Assembly: GCA_026991575.1 (NCBI GenBank)
Contig: JALXBF010000152.1
Location: 1 to 42,049 of the forward strand
Direction of reading: 5' to 3'
DNA length: 42,049 nucleotides
DNA from: Planctomycetota bacterium
GTDB lineage: Bacteria; Planctomycetota; Planctomycetia; JALXBF01
The notes below the pieces were generated by a model. It did not search any database and was not told where the DNA came from. It saw only the letters and a list, made by a program, of their open reading frames with translations. This document shows, one piece after another, positions 25,914-34,576 of the stretch. The stretch's first letter is position 1; every line of letters starts with the position of its first letter. Position numbers and translations under genes: made by a program.

Positions 25914-26804
25914 CGGCCGTTCGTCGCGGCCGATCCCATGCCACCTGGCCGTTGGGCCACCTTGTCGTCGGAGGACGCAGACTACGAACGGGTTCCGGCG
26001 AAGAGTGGGATGCGGATCTTTGTTGTTATGTGTCCTGGTCCATGCGAGCGGTTGACCACACAGACGCCGCGGATTTCCGGATGCGTGGGCATCGCCCTGC
26101 CACGGTTCTGCGCGTAGATCCTACGGTCCGTCATCGTGCGGTGAGCCGGCGGGTGCTAGCCAGAGGGACGCGGATCGGATCGGGACTCATGGTGCGGTGA
26201 GCTTTCCCTGGTCGCGCAGGCGACGCCCGTGGCAGTGGCGATCAGGGCCGGCGGCTGGCCAGCGCGGAGAAGCTCGTCGGCCGTGTCAGACAATTCGGGT
26301 GTGTCAGGGACGCTAACCGGACTGGTCGGCTGCCATCAGGCCCATGTGCTTCGCATCGCTGCATGCCCATGTCCTGGAAGGCCTGAGCCGGGCGGAACGG
26401 ACACGTCCCGGCGTCGGAGCCACGTCGGTCCTGTGCTCAGGCTACCAGGGCGCGCTTGGCCCTCTGGCTTCCACGTCGCATGTCGCATTGACCGGTGGCG
26501 CCGCACGGCGTACATCGTGATGGTACACCGCCCAGGCCAGGCCGGCGATCGCGCCCCTGCCGGTCGCTGGGCAGCAGATGCGTCCGGGCAGCAGCCCGTA
26601 CGGACCTGCAGGCACGATGCGATCGGCGCCGGGGTTGTCGGCAAAGAGAACGATAGCGCTGGGCCGCACGCCGGAGGGCTTTTGCAACAAGCACCGAAGC
26701 ACGCTGACAGCAACCGCTGCGGGGCGGCGCGGCGCGAGTGGCTGGCGAACCAGGAAGTGGTGGCGTGTACAAGCAATGGACCGTTCTTGCAAGTCTGTAA
26801 GCCG
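25914..26804. other. Intergenic stretch, possibly with decayed gene remnants
   Basis: About 890 bases with no intact gene. A 35-codon frame at 26010-26117 starts MRIFVVMCPGPCER, which resembles the first strand of a glycosyltransferase but stops at once. On the minus strand, near 26450-26660, a frame reads with protein-like composition but is not recognised. No terminator after the sialidase-like gene and no convincing promoter for the glycan operon were found. Confidence 0.4.
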
Positions 26805-27653
26805 ATGCCGACCGTCGCGGCGAACTTGATTGTCCACAACGAGGAGCACGTACTGGCCGAGTGCTTGCGAAGCATCGAGTGGGTCGACCAGATTGTCGTC
26901 ATTGACGCCGGCAGCTCGGACCAGACCCGCGCCTTGGCCGCGTCGTACGGGGCCGAGGTGGCAGTGGTCCCCTTCCGCGACTTTGCCGCCCAGCGAAACG
27001 AAGCGTTACAGCGGTCCCGGTGCGATTGGATTTTGTCGATCGACGCAGACGAACGTGTCTCCCCTGCGCTGCGCGATGAGATCCTCGAGATCGTTCGCTC
27101 TCACCGTTGCCGCTACGCCGGTTACCGCGTTCCTATCCACAGCTGGATCTTCGGACGGCGCTTCCGCTGGTCAGGAACGGAGAACGAAGTTAAGCTTCGG
27201 CTGTTTCGGCGGCAGCAGGCGCGGTGGGTCGGCGCGGTGCATGAACGGGTGGAGGTGGCCGGGCCGATCGGGACGCTGTCCGGACCGATCTGGCACGAGA
27301 GCACTCGCGACGTGGAACACTGGCTGCGCAAGGCCATCCGCTACCGTCGCTATGCTGTGGGAGACTCGGATGGGGCCATGCTGGCGGCCTTCGGCATGTT
27401 GGCGCGTCGCCTGTTGCTGCATGCCGGTTTCCTGGATGGTCCTCAAGGGGTTGCTTTCGCGTTGCTGTCGGCCTGGGAAGCGTGGGCACGAAGGCTGGAT
27501 CGGGCAGAAGCGTTCACGGAAGTAACCAATGGCTGGCACGGTCTTCTACTTCGCGTCGCCCGCTTCCTTGCAGGCGCCGGGCGGCGGAGAAGTTCAGCTG
27601 TTCGAATCGGCCAGGCATGCTCGGCGGGCCGGTGCCCCGGTCGTGCTGCTTGA
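26805..27653 (+). CDS. Glycosyltransferase family 2, WaaE/KdtX-like
   Basis: The first 240 residues form a GT2 enzyme: LIVHNEEHVLAECLRSI, VIDAGSSDQT, and the metal-binding SIDADER. VKLRLFRRQQARWVGAVHERVEV is typical of the lipopolysaccharide-core glucosyltransferases of the WaaE type. It would transfer a sugar from a nucleotide donor to a growing lipid-linked glycan at the inner face of the cytoplasmic membrane. The ATG at 26805 was chosen because homology begins there; the frame is open far upstream. The Shine-Dalgarno is weak. The last 41 codons (from 27529) overlap the next gene in another frame and look like a run-on tail with no family resemblance, probably after loss of the original stop. 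Confidence 0.85.
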   Translation: MPTVAANLIVHNEEHVLAECLRSIEWVDQIVVIDAGSSDQTRALAASYGAEVAVVPFRDFAAQRNEALQRSRCDWILSIDADERVSPALRDEILEIVRSHRCRYAGYRVPIHSWIFGRRFRWSGTENEVKLRLFRRQQARWVGAVHERVEVAGPIGTLSGPIWHESTRDVEHWLRKAIRYRRYAVGDSDGAMLAAFGMLARRLLLHAGFLDGPQGVAFALLSAWEAWARRLDRAEAFTEVTNGWHGLLLRVARFLAGAGRRRSSAVRIGQACSAGRCPGRAA

Positions 27654-28602
27654 TTGCTGGGGCGATCGGATTCAGCACGGTGACTGTGTCCATGTGTTCG
27701 GCCTCAGTCACGCGGCGTTGGAGCTGGCTCGGATCGCGCGCTGCCGCGGAGCCGTCCTTGTTGTCTCGCCGATTCTTTGGTATCACCTCCGCAGCCTCTG
27801 GGGAACGGAGCGGAGCTGGGCCGGGCGGTGGAAACTCCTGGCCGGGTTTGCCGCGCGTTACTGTCGGCTCCATCCGGCCGACTGGAAGCGCGAGCTGCTC
27901 AGCCTGGCCGACATCGTCCTGCCCAACTCGGCCGCCGAAGCCGAGCAGCTCGTTCGCTGGTTCGGCGTGCCGCGGGACCGAATCCGTGTGATCCCCAATG
28001 GGGTTGACCCAAGCTGGCTGGACCGAGAGCGAACGTCCTCACCCGGGGACCGCGACCTGATGCTCTGCGTCGGGCGGATTGAACCGCGCAAGAATCAGCT
28101 AGCCGTGATTCAGGCGGCCAACGCGTTGGGCGTGCCGCTGGTGATCGTCGGCGGTGAGCATCCGGTGTACGCCGACTATGCCGAGACGTGCCGGCAACTG
28201 GCAGGTCCGAACGTGCGGTTCGCAGGGCCGCTGACGCACCGGGGGCCGGCCTTGGCGCGGCTCTTTTGGCGCGCACGGGCTGTGGTCCTTGCCAGCTGGT
28301 TTGAAACACCCGGCCTGGCTGCTCTCGAAGGGGCGGCTGCGGGAGCTAACGTCGTCATAACCTGCTACGGCAGCACGCGCGAGTATTTCGCTGAGCTGGC
28401 TTACTACGTGCGCCCCCAGTCGCTGAGATCGATTTGCGATGCGCTCTGGCAGGCGTGGCATGTACAACCGCCAGCCGAGCTCATGGTGCGGGTGCGGACC
28501 CGTTATCGGTGGGCGCGGATCGGCCGCCAGCTGGCGGATCTCTATGACGAACTGCTTCTGGAACGAGCCGGCGTGAGGCTGGACCGAACCCGGGCAGCTT
28601 GA
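27529..28602 (+). CDS. Glycosyltransferase family 4 (GT-B fold)
   Basis: The 357-residue protein has a GT-B architecture. The N-terminal domain starts with a glycine-rich loop (ASLQAPGGGEVQL). The central part has ADIVLPNSAAEAEQL and VIPNGVDPSW. The C-terminal nucleotide-sugar domain shows LMLCVGRIEPRKNQ and the E-x7-E motif in SWFETPGLAALEGAAAG. It probably adds a hexose or related sugar to a surface glycan. The start at 27529 lies inside the end of the GT2 frame; the amino-terminal homology begins directly after this ATG, so the start is sound and the overlap is more likely a run-on of the upstream gene. The next gene follows 16 bases after its stop. Confidence 0.88.
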   Translation: MAGTVFYFASPASLQAPGGGEVQLFESARHARRAGAPVVLLDCWGDRIQHGDCVHVFGLSHAALELARIARCRGAVLVVSPILWYHLRSLWGTERSWAGRWKLLAGFAARYCRLHPADWKRELLSLADIVLPNSAAEAEQLVRWFGVPRDRIRVIPNGVDPSWLDRERTSSPGDRDLMLCVGRIEPRKNQLAVIQAANALGVPLVIVGGEHPVYADYAETCRQLAGPNVRFAGPLTHRGPALARLFWRARAVVLASWFETPGLAALEGAAAGANVVITCYGSTREYFAELAYYVRPQSLRSICDALWQAWHVQPPAELMVRVRTRYRWARIGRQLADLYDELLLERAGVRLDRTRAA

Positions 28603-28618
28603 GCAAGGACGTGCGACG

Positions 28619-29848
28619 ATGGCAACACAACAGAGGCAAACTCAGCGGCGTTATCGCTACGTCAAGCTGCGGTGGAAGCTACTGTTTCAGACATTCGACT
28701 GGGTCACGCATCTGCTGCCGTCCCGACTCCGCGCTTTGCCCGTGACCCGCTTCGCCGCGTGGCCCCCCGAACGACTGTTGCTCGTGCAGCTGGACCACAT
28801 CGGTGATGCCGTGCTGAGCACCGGGATTCCTGCGGCAATCAAGCAGAAGTTCCCCAACTGTCAGATCGACGTGCTCTGCAGTCACTGGACGGCCGAGCTG
28901 TTCGAGGCCCTGCCGGAGGTGGCTGAATGCCTTGTGTCGCGCCGCAACTGGCAAGGACGAACGCGGCAAGAGTTCGTGGTTTGGTCCGAGCTGGCTCGGA
29001 TCGTGCGCTTGATCCGCGATCGACGCTACGACGTGGCCATCGACATCCGGGGCGACTTCCCGGCACTGCTGGCCCTCTGGCTGGCGGGCGTGCCGTGGCG
29101 GATTGGATGGGATTGTGCAGGGGGAGCCGCACTTCTGACCACCGTCGCTCGCTGGCAACCGGGCCGTCACGAACTGCAAAGCCGCCGCGAACTGCTCAGG
29201 AAACTCGACATCGAAGCCCAGATCCTGCCGCGGATCCGTCCCCAGCCAGAGCACCATCGCCGGGTCCAGCAATGGTTGCGGGTGATCAACGCCATGCGAC
29301 CGCTGATCGCCGTGCACGTCGGTGCCGGTACGCCTGCCAAACGCTGGCCCACGGTCTATTTCCACGAACTCATCTGCCAGCTGCGCGATCGCGAGGCTGC
29401 TACGTGCATCCTCGTCGGTGGTCAGGAGGATCGGCACACGGCACACAGCCTGGACCGGCTGGGCACGCCCGCCTGCAACTGGGTGGGCCGACTGTCACTG
29501 CTGGAACTTGCAGCCCTGTGTCAGCAGGTCGACGTGTTCATCGGACCGGACTCCGGGCCTGCCCACATTGCTGCTGCCTGTGGCGCGCGAACCATTGTGC
29601 TCTTCAGCGGCACCAACCAACCATCGCAGTGGGCACCCGTGGGCCCATATGTCGTCCCCCTGCGATACCAGACGCCGTGTGCCCCATGCTGCCTGAAGAC
29701 ATGCTGCCAGCCTGGCCATCCCTGCATGGCGGGCATCACACCGGACACTGTCGTCCGGATCGTCAGCCGAGCACTTCATCGCCAGCGCCGATCGCAGCAC
29801 CCAGAACTGGTGACCGTCACAGCCAAGCTCAGAGGCGTCGCAGCATGA
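28619..29848 (+). CDS. Glycosyltransferase family 9 (heptosyltransferase-like)
   Basis: The 409-residue protein carries the GT9 marks. LLLVQLDHIGDAVLST is the N-terminal acceptor loop with the Asp of the active site. VHVGAGTPAKRWP and GGQEDR follow. FIGPDSGPAHIAAACGARTIVLFSGT is the nucleotide-sugar binding segment. Heptosyltransferases of this family build the inner core of lipopolysaccharide; whether the donor here is ADP-heptose is not known. A Cys-rich tail (TPCAPCCLKTCCQPGHPC) is conserved in many GT9 members, which often end CxxPC. A charged extension of about 45 residues precedes the domain. The stop overlaps the start of the 70-residue gene by four bases (ATGA). Confidence 0.88.
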   Translation: MATQQRQTQRRYRYVKLRWKLLFQTFDWVTHLLPSRLRALPVTRFAAWPPERLLLVQLDHIGDAVLSTGIPAAIKQKFPNCQIDVLCSHWTAELFEALPEVAECLVSRRNWQGRTRQEFVVWSELARIVRLIRDRRYDVAIDIRGDFPALLALWLAGVPWRIGWDCAGGAALLTTVARWQPGRHELQSRRELLRKLDIEAQILPRIRPQPEHHRRVQQWLRVINAMRPLIAVHVGAGTPAKRWPTVYFHELICQLRDREAATCILVGGQEDRHTAHSLDRLGTPACNWVGRLSLLELAALCQQVDVFIGPDSGPAHIAAACGARTIVLFSGTNQPSQWAPVGPYVVPLRYQTPCAPCCLKTCCQPGHPCMAGITPDTVVRIVSRALHRQRRSQHPELVTVTAKLRGVAA

Positions 29849-30057
29849 CCGGACCGCTCATCACCCGTCCGCGCGACAGGTATTCAGCGGACGATCTGGC
29901 CTTCACGCACCGTCACCGACACCAGGGTCGATCGCGGTGGGTCAACGGCAAGCCAGCTGGCGCAACGGTGTGCCGGTACTTGCTGGCAACCTGGGTCCTG
30001 GTCGTCTCGGCTGCCTACGCCGCCCGTCTCTGCTGGAAGTATCTGCTCAGCCACTAG
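29845..30057 (+). CDS. Small single-pass membrane protein, 70 residues, family unknown
   Basis: The frame starts at the ATG of an ATGA overlap with the GT9 stop and ends 11 bases before the next gene. The product is hydrophilic and basic for 40 residues (RHRHQGRSRW) and then has one hydrophobic helix (residues about 43-66, core YLLATWVLVVSAAYAA), ending KYLLSH. There is no signal-peptidase site, so it is probably a tail-anchored or N-in protein. I do not recognise the family. The tight coupling on both sides supports a real gene and suggests a partner of the neighbouring glycosyltransferases. Confidence 0.7.
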   Translation: MTGPLITRPRDRYSADDLAFTHRHRHQGRSRWVNGKPAGATVCRYLLATWVLVVSAAYAARLCWKYLLSH

Positions 30058-30068
30058 GGTCGGCTGCC

Positions 30069-32267
30069 ATGGAATCACTGGCCCAAGCCGCACTTGTCTG
30101 GGCAATTACAACGGCGGCCGCATTCGGCGCGGGCGCTGTCACAGCTGCTGTGCTGAAGTCGCGTACGGCGACTGTGGCGGGTGCGCTCAGCCAGCGGCTG
30201 GCGCTGGGCTACGGCGCGCTTGGGACGGCGCTTTTCTGGCTGGGGGTCGCGCACCGCCTGGGACCGGAGCCCATTGGGTGTCTGCTTGGGGCTGGCGTCG
30301 TGGCTGCGGCGATCACGGCCGGGTCAACAATTTGGCGGTGGCACCGCGCCGGCCTTCGCTTGCCTGCCCCCCGCTGCCGCCAACGGCGACCGGCTGCCAT
30401 CGCCGCCTGGGGTGGCGTGGCTGTGATACTTGTCGCCGCCCTGCCACGGGCGCTTGGCCCTGAAACCGAAGGCGATGCCCTCTGTTACCATATCGAACTG
30501 CCCAAGCAGTTCGTCCGGCTCGGTCGGCTGGCCTTCATGCCCTGGACCGATCAGTCGCTCTTCCCGGCGCTGACAGACCTCTGCTTCTCGGTGCCATTGG
30601 CTTTGTTGGATGGCTCTCCGCTGCTTCGGCTGTTCCCCTTCACTTGGGGGGTTGCCCTGGTGCTGGCCGTCGCTGAGTTGGCCGCTACTACCGGTTACCG
30701 ACCGCACGCGGCACTGGCAGCGCTGCTGATCGCCTCGGCCCCAATTGTCACCAACCACGCAACTGTGGCGTACAACGACCTGCCCGTCGCGCTGTTCGGA
30801 ACCTGGGCTCTCATATGGCTCATACGGTGGATGCATTGTCCCACGGTCTGCCATGCTGTCCTAGCCGGTTTGTTTCTCGGTTTCGCAGCGGCGACGAAGC
30901 TTACCGGGTTGGCCTGGGCACTGTGCCTGTGCGCGACGGCCATCGCCGTCACTGCCGCATCTCGGCAGCTCGCGTGCCGACGGCGTGCCCTTGGGCTGGT
31001 AGCCGCCCTGACCGTTGCTCTGCTCGTAGCAGGGCCGTGGTACGCAAGGGCCTGGTACCACACCGGCAACCCGTTCCATCCCTACTTTGCTTCCCTGTTT
31101 CCCTCCGCAGCGAACATCCACGATTGGCGACCCGTCAAGCCGCTACCCGTGTCGCTAACCAACCCTCAGATCCTGGCCCTGCCCCTGCTGGCGACTCTCT
31201 TCCCGGAGCGCTTTGGAGGCGCCGGCCAGCAATGGGGCGTGGTGTTCCTGGCGTTCTTGCCCGCTGCACTGCTGATTGCCGCCCGCCGGCGTGGAGGCCG
31301 CCTCGCGCTGGCAGCCGCCGTGCTGTACACCATCTTGTGGCTCGCAGCAAAGCAGAATCTACGATTCCTGCTACCGGTGCTTCCTATCGCAGTGCTCTGG
31401 TGCGTGGCCGGTCTGGATTGGTTGAGAAGCACGAATCACCCGCTCGCGCGCGCCGCGATCACGGGCGTGCTTGTCGTGCAGTTGGCTGCCGGGCTGGCCG
31501 CCCCGCTCCGTCGGTCGCTTCCGTACTGTGCCTTCCTGCTGGGCAGGCAATCGTTGGAGGAATTCCTCGCTACCCACGAGCCCACGTACCGCGTGGCCAC
31601 GTGGCTAGCGGCTCGTGTGCCGCCTGGCATGCCGGTCCTGACACAGGAGCACCGCTTGTTCTACTTTGACCGACCGCTCGTGCGGGAAGATGCGCTAAGG
31701 CGTTGGCTGGGGTACGACTCGAGCAGTCCGGCATTGCTGGCTGCCCTTGAGTCGCTGGGCTTTCGTTACATTCTGCTTGCGCGCTCGCTGAACCACGAGG
31801 TGGCCCGGTACGACCAGTCGCTGAGGGAACGGCTGAGAAGAGCCGTTGACAGCTTCGAACCCATCGGCACAATGGCGTTTTGCAGTCCGGGGGGTGACCG
31901 GCGCGTCTACGAACTGTTCCGGTTCCGCGCTTCAATGGACGGGCGGCGGTCGTTTCTTCTGCGCCATCCCCGATGGCAACTGGTCAAGGACGGCTTGAGG
32001 TGGTTTGCTCATGGCTACGGTGGCCGGGCCGGCAGCGGTTCAGCAACGGCGTGCAGTCGATTGGCTGCAGCAGCGGAAGACACTTTACGCCAAGCTGGCG
32101 GCACCGCTTGTGAGGCGGTTGCTGACGCTGGTCGATCGCAATCCGAGCCATGCCACCTACGGGTGTTGCGACCGCCAGTACTGGCATTACCGCACGGCCG
32201 ACTTCGCCTGCGGCATGTACCAGGAAGCAGCCCTGGCTTTCGCGATGGCAGCGGAACAACTCGATGA
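30069..32267 (+). CDS. GT-C-like polytopic membrane glycosyltransferase
   Basis: The 732-residue protein has about ten to twelve membrane helices and an early loop reading ETEGDALCYHIELPKQ, which resembles the acidic, substrate-binding first loop of GT-C enzymes (ArnT/PMT/STT3-type, lipid-phosphate sugar donor). Its probable role is to transfer a sugar from a polyprenyl phosphate on the outer face of the membrane. The ATG at 30069 was chosen because membrane helices start there. From about 32005 onward the frame overlaps the next gene by 257 bases, and its last 85 residues become Ala/Gly/Arg-rich without homology. The original stop was probably near 31995, where a one-base shift gives TGA just inside the Shine-Dalgarno of the next gene. 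Confidence 0.75.
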   Translation: MESLAQAALVWAITTAAAFGAGAVTAAVLKSRTATVAGALSQRLALGYGALGTALFWLGVAHRLGPEPIGCLLGAGVVAAAITAGSTIWRWHRAGLRLPAPRCRQRRPAAIAAWGGVAVILVAALPRALGPETEGDALCYHIELPKQFVRLGRLAFMPWTDQSLFPALTDLCFSVPLALLDGSPLLRLFPFTWGVALVLAVAELAATTGYRPHAALAALLIASAPIVTNHATVAYNDLPVALFGTWALIWLIRWMHCPTVCHAVLAGLFLGFAAATKLTGLAWALCLCATAIAVTAASRQLACRRRALGLVAALTVALLVAGPWYARAWYHTGNPFHPYFASLFPSAANIHDWRPVKPLPVSLTNPQILALPLLATLFPERFGGAGQQWGVVFLAFLPAALLIAARRRGGRLALAAAVLYTILWLAAKQNLRFLLPVLPIAVLWCVAGLDWLRSTNHPLARAAITGVLVVQLAAGLAAPLRRSLPYCAFLLGRQSLEEFLATHEPTYRVATWLAARVPPGMPVLTQEHRLFYFDRPLVREDALRRWLGYDSSSPALLAALESLGFRYILLARSLNHEVARYDQSLRERLRRAVDSFEPIGTMAFCSPGGDRRVYELFRFRASMDGRRSFLLRHPRWQLVKDGLRWFAHGYGGRAGSGSATACSRLAAAAEDTLRQAGGTACEAVADAGRSQSEPCHLRVLRPPVLALPHGRLRLRHVPGSSPGFRDGSGTTR

Positions 32268-33660
32268 GTTGGCCCTGCCAGCGACGTTTGGCAACGCTCG
32301 CCTCAAGCAACTGGCGGTCGCCGCTGCGCGCTTCGCCGCCCGGTGCGCGCACCGCAACGGCGCCCTGGACGACTACTACCCCTATGAGCAGGCGGTGGGC
32401 GCAACTGCCTTCGCGCTGCGAGCGGCCATCGAGACGGCTAAAGCACTCAAGCTGACCGATCCAGAGCTTCGCGACTGGGTTCGCCGCGCTGCTCTGTGGC
32501 TGGGGCATTTCGACGAGAGCGGCCGGCTGGCAAACCACCAGGCGCTCGTGGCGCTAACGCTGTTCCGAGCCGGCCGCTGGCTGACGCAGCACGCTCTGAT
32601 CGAGCAGGCACGCCGGCGTCTGCACCGGCTGCTGTCCTGGCAAACGCCGGAGGGGTGGTTCCCCGAGTACGATGGTTGCGACCCGGGCTATCACACGGTG
32701 CTGATTGCCTTCCTGGCAGAGCTGTGGCGAAGCAGCGGCTGGACCGAACTGGCAGAGCCGCTCAGGCGGGCCGTCGAGTTCGCGGTCGCGATTCAGCATC
32801 CGGACGGGACGATAGGCGGTGAGCACGGCAGCCGAAACACGTACCACTGCTACGTTCATGGGTTCGAGCTACTGGCATCGTGTTGGCCTGCCGCTCGATT
32901 GTTCCTGGCACGTGCCGGTCACGCACTGGCTACCGAGATCCAGCCTCCTTTGGACGACGACCGCATGGTGGCACATTACGGCGTTGACCTGTTGCTGGCC
33001 CGCCGCGATGCGTCAGCCGTGCCCCCACCGGACGAGCCGCCAAGCACGGCGAAGGTGTGGTTTCCGCTTGCTGGGATCGCCATCCGGCGACTCGGCGGCT
33101 GTTGCTGGATCGTCGGCACGCTGAAGGGGGGTAGCTTTCGCCTGTATCAGAACGCGGAGCTTCGTGCGGTGGATACCGGTCTGGTCGCCGAACTGCCCGA
33201 CGGAACCCTGGCAGCAACGGCCGCCGTCCCGCCCGAACGGATTGCCGTAACGGAGGATGGCATTGAGCTCAGCGGCCGCTTCGGGCTGGTCAGGCACGAG
33301 GTCCTGACACCGGGCAAACAGGTCCTGTTCCGGGCCGTCACGTTCAGCGTGGGCCGGTTCTGGCCGAACGTGGTCCGACGTTTCCTTCAGCGGAAGGCCA
33401 TCACCGGCAGTCGCCCCGTTGGTCTCCGTTACGTTCGCCGAATCCGCTGGGAGCCGGAAGCCACGGTCTGCGATGAGGTGTGGCTGGACGGGGGGCCGGT
33501 CCCGCGGCGACTGTGGCTGGCCACGGACGCGACCTTTCGCTATGTCGCGGCGAGCAACACGTTTCAACCCGGGGCGATGGCTCCGTGGACCGAGTTGGCG
33601 CAGGCGGCAGAGAAGCTAAGGACTGGTAGCACGGTCGTGGTATCGAGGGCCTACACATGA
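32011..33660 (+). CDS. Alpha/alpha-toroid-like protein of unknown function
   Basis: The 549-residue protein has no signal peptide. Its first 330 residues consist of paired helices with repeated motifs containing aromatic and acidic residues (RQYWHYRTADFACGMYQEAAL, DDYYPYEQAVGATAFALRAA, ANHQALVALTLFRAGRW and TPEGWFPEYDGCDPGYHTVLIAFLAEL), as expected of an alpha/alpha toroid glycoside hydrolase, lyase or epimerase. The C-terminal part is beta-rich. Its position among glycosyltransferases suggests action on a sugar polymer, perhaps as an epimerase or lyase of the cytoplasmic intermediate; this is inference. The ATG at 32011 follows TTGAGGTGG at a normal distance. Its stop overlaps the next ATG (ATGA). 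I recognise no family with certainty. Confidence 0.7.
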   Translation: MATVAGPAAVQQRRAVDWLQQRKTLYAKLAAPLVRRLLTLVDRNPSHATYGCCDRQYWHYRTADFACGMYQEAALAFAMAAEQLDELALPATFGNARLKQLAVAAARFAARCAHRNGALDDYYPYEQAVGATAFALRAAIETAKALKLTDPELRDWVRRAALWLGHFDESGRLANHQALVALTLFRAGRWLTQHALIEQARRRLHRLLSWQTPEGWFPEYDGCDPGYHTVLIAFLAELWRSSGWTELAEPLRRAVEFAVAIQHPDGTIGGEHGSRNTYHCYVHGFELLASCWPAARLFLARAGHALATEIQPPLDDDRMVAHYGVDLLLARRDASAVPPPDEPPSTAKVWFPLAGIAIRRLGGCCWIVGTLKGGSFRLYQNAELRAVDTGLVAELPDGTLAATAAVPPERIAVTEDGIELSGRFGLVRHEVLTPGKQVLFRAVTFSVGRFWPNVVRRFLQRKAITGSRPVGLRYVRRIRWEPEATVCDEVWLDGGPVPRRLWLATDATFRYVAASNTFQPGAMAPWTELAQAAEKLRTGSTVVVSRAYT

Positions 33661-34574
33661 CGCGAACGATCGTGCGCTGGGGTGTGGCCGCGGGGCTACT
33701 GGTCTGGTTCTGGCACCATGTCGACTGGCCAGCCCTCGCCGACGTGGTCGCATCGAGCCGGCACGCCTGGTTCCTGGTCGCTCTGGCTCTGTTCGTTCCC
33801 CAGTGGCTGATCGCAGCCGCGAGGTGGCACGCGATCGTGGCCGGATATGTGGACACTAGCTATCGGCGTGCACTCGATTCGGTCATGGCCGCCAACGCGG
33901 CAAACCTGCTTCTGCCAGCCAAGCTGGGCGACCTGATCAAAGCGGCCTACTGCGGAGTACGGTCCGGTGCAACGGCCGTGAGCTTACCGATCGCCGAGCG
34001 CCTCTTTGACGTTGGGCTGCTTGGTGCCGTTGCGGCAGCGGCCGCCTGCTGGCGGCTGGCCGACCATGCACCGGTGCTGGCAGCCGTGGCCGGCAGCGCC
34101 GGGCCGATCGCGGCAGCGGTGTGTTGGCTCCGGTGGCGGCGACCATTGGCGGAGCAGTTGGTGCGAGTGGCAGGCCCCAAAGCTGGGCAAGCGCTGCGAC
34201 CTGTAATCGATGGCTCAAGCCGCGTGTTGCTCTGGACGACTGCGCTCTGGACCCTGCACGGCGTGCAGGTCTGGTGTTTCTTTCGGGCCGCAGGCGCTGC
34301 CCCTGGCTTGGCCGAGAGTCTGACCGGGATTCCGCTCCTCTTTCTGGCTGCCGCCGTACCGCTGGCACCGTGGGGACTGGGTAGCCGCGAGGTGGTGCTG
34401 GCACTACTATTCGGCCGAACGGCGACACAGGAACAGCTTGCGATTGTCGCGGTGATGTTCCTGCTGCGCTATCTCGTCCCCGGCTTGGTAGGTATTCCGG
34501 CCATTGGGCGGTACCAGGGCTGGCCGCGTCCGGCCAGGGGGTGGCCGGAGCGTCTGGCTCACGGTGCCGGCTAA
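33657..34574 (+). CDS. Flippase-like integral membrane protein (LPG synthase TM region family)
   Basis: The 305-residue protein has about eight helices and the motif pattern of the lysylphosphatidylglycerol-synthase TM region/UPF0104/AglD family: AARWHAIVAGYV, then AANAANLLLPAKLGDLIKAAYCG, and PIAERLFDVGLLG. Relatives appear in polyprenyl-sugar and lipid-glycan loci, where a flippase or glycosyltransferase-partner role is supposed. Its place at the end of the glycosyltransferase genes fits the export of a lipid-linked glycan. The ATG overlaps the preceding stop (ATGA). Confidence 0.8.
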   Translation: MTRTIVRWGVAAGLLVWFWHHVDWPALADVVASSRHAWFLVALALFVPQWLIAAARWHAIVAGYVDTSYRRALDSVMAANAANLLLPAKLGDLIKAAYCGVRSGATAVSLPIAERLFDVGLLGAVAAAAACWRLADHAPVLAAVAGSAGPIAAAVCWLRWRRPLAEQLVRVAGPKAGQALRPVIDGSSRVLLWTTALWTLHGVQVWCFFRAAGAAPGLAESLTGIPLLFLAAAVPLAPWGLGSREVVLALLFGRTATQEQLAIVAVMFLLRYLVPGLVGIPAIGRYQGWPRPARGWPERLAHGAG

Positions 34575-34576
34575 CC

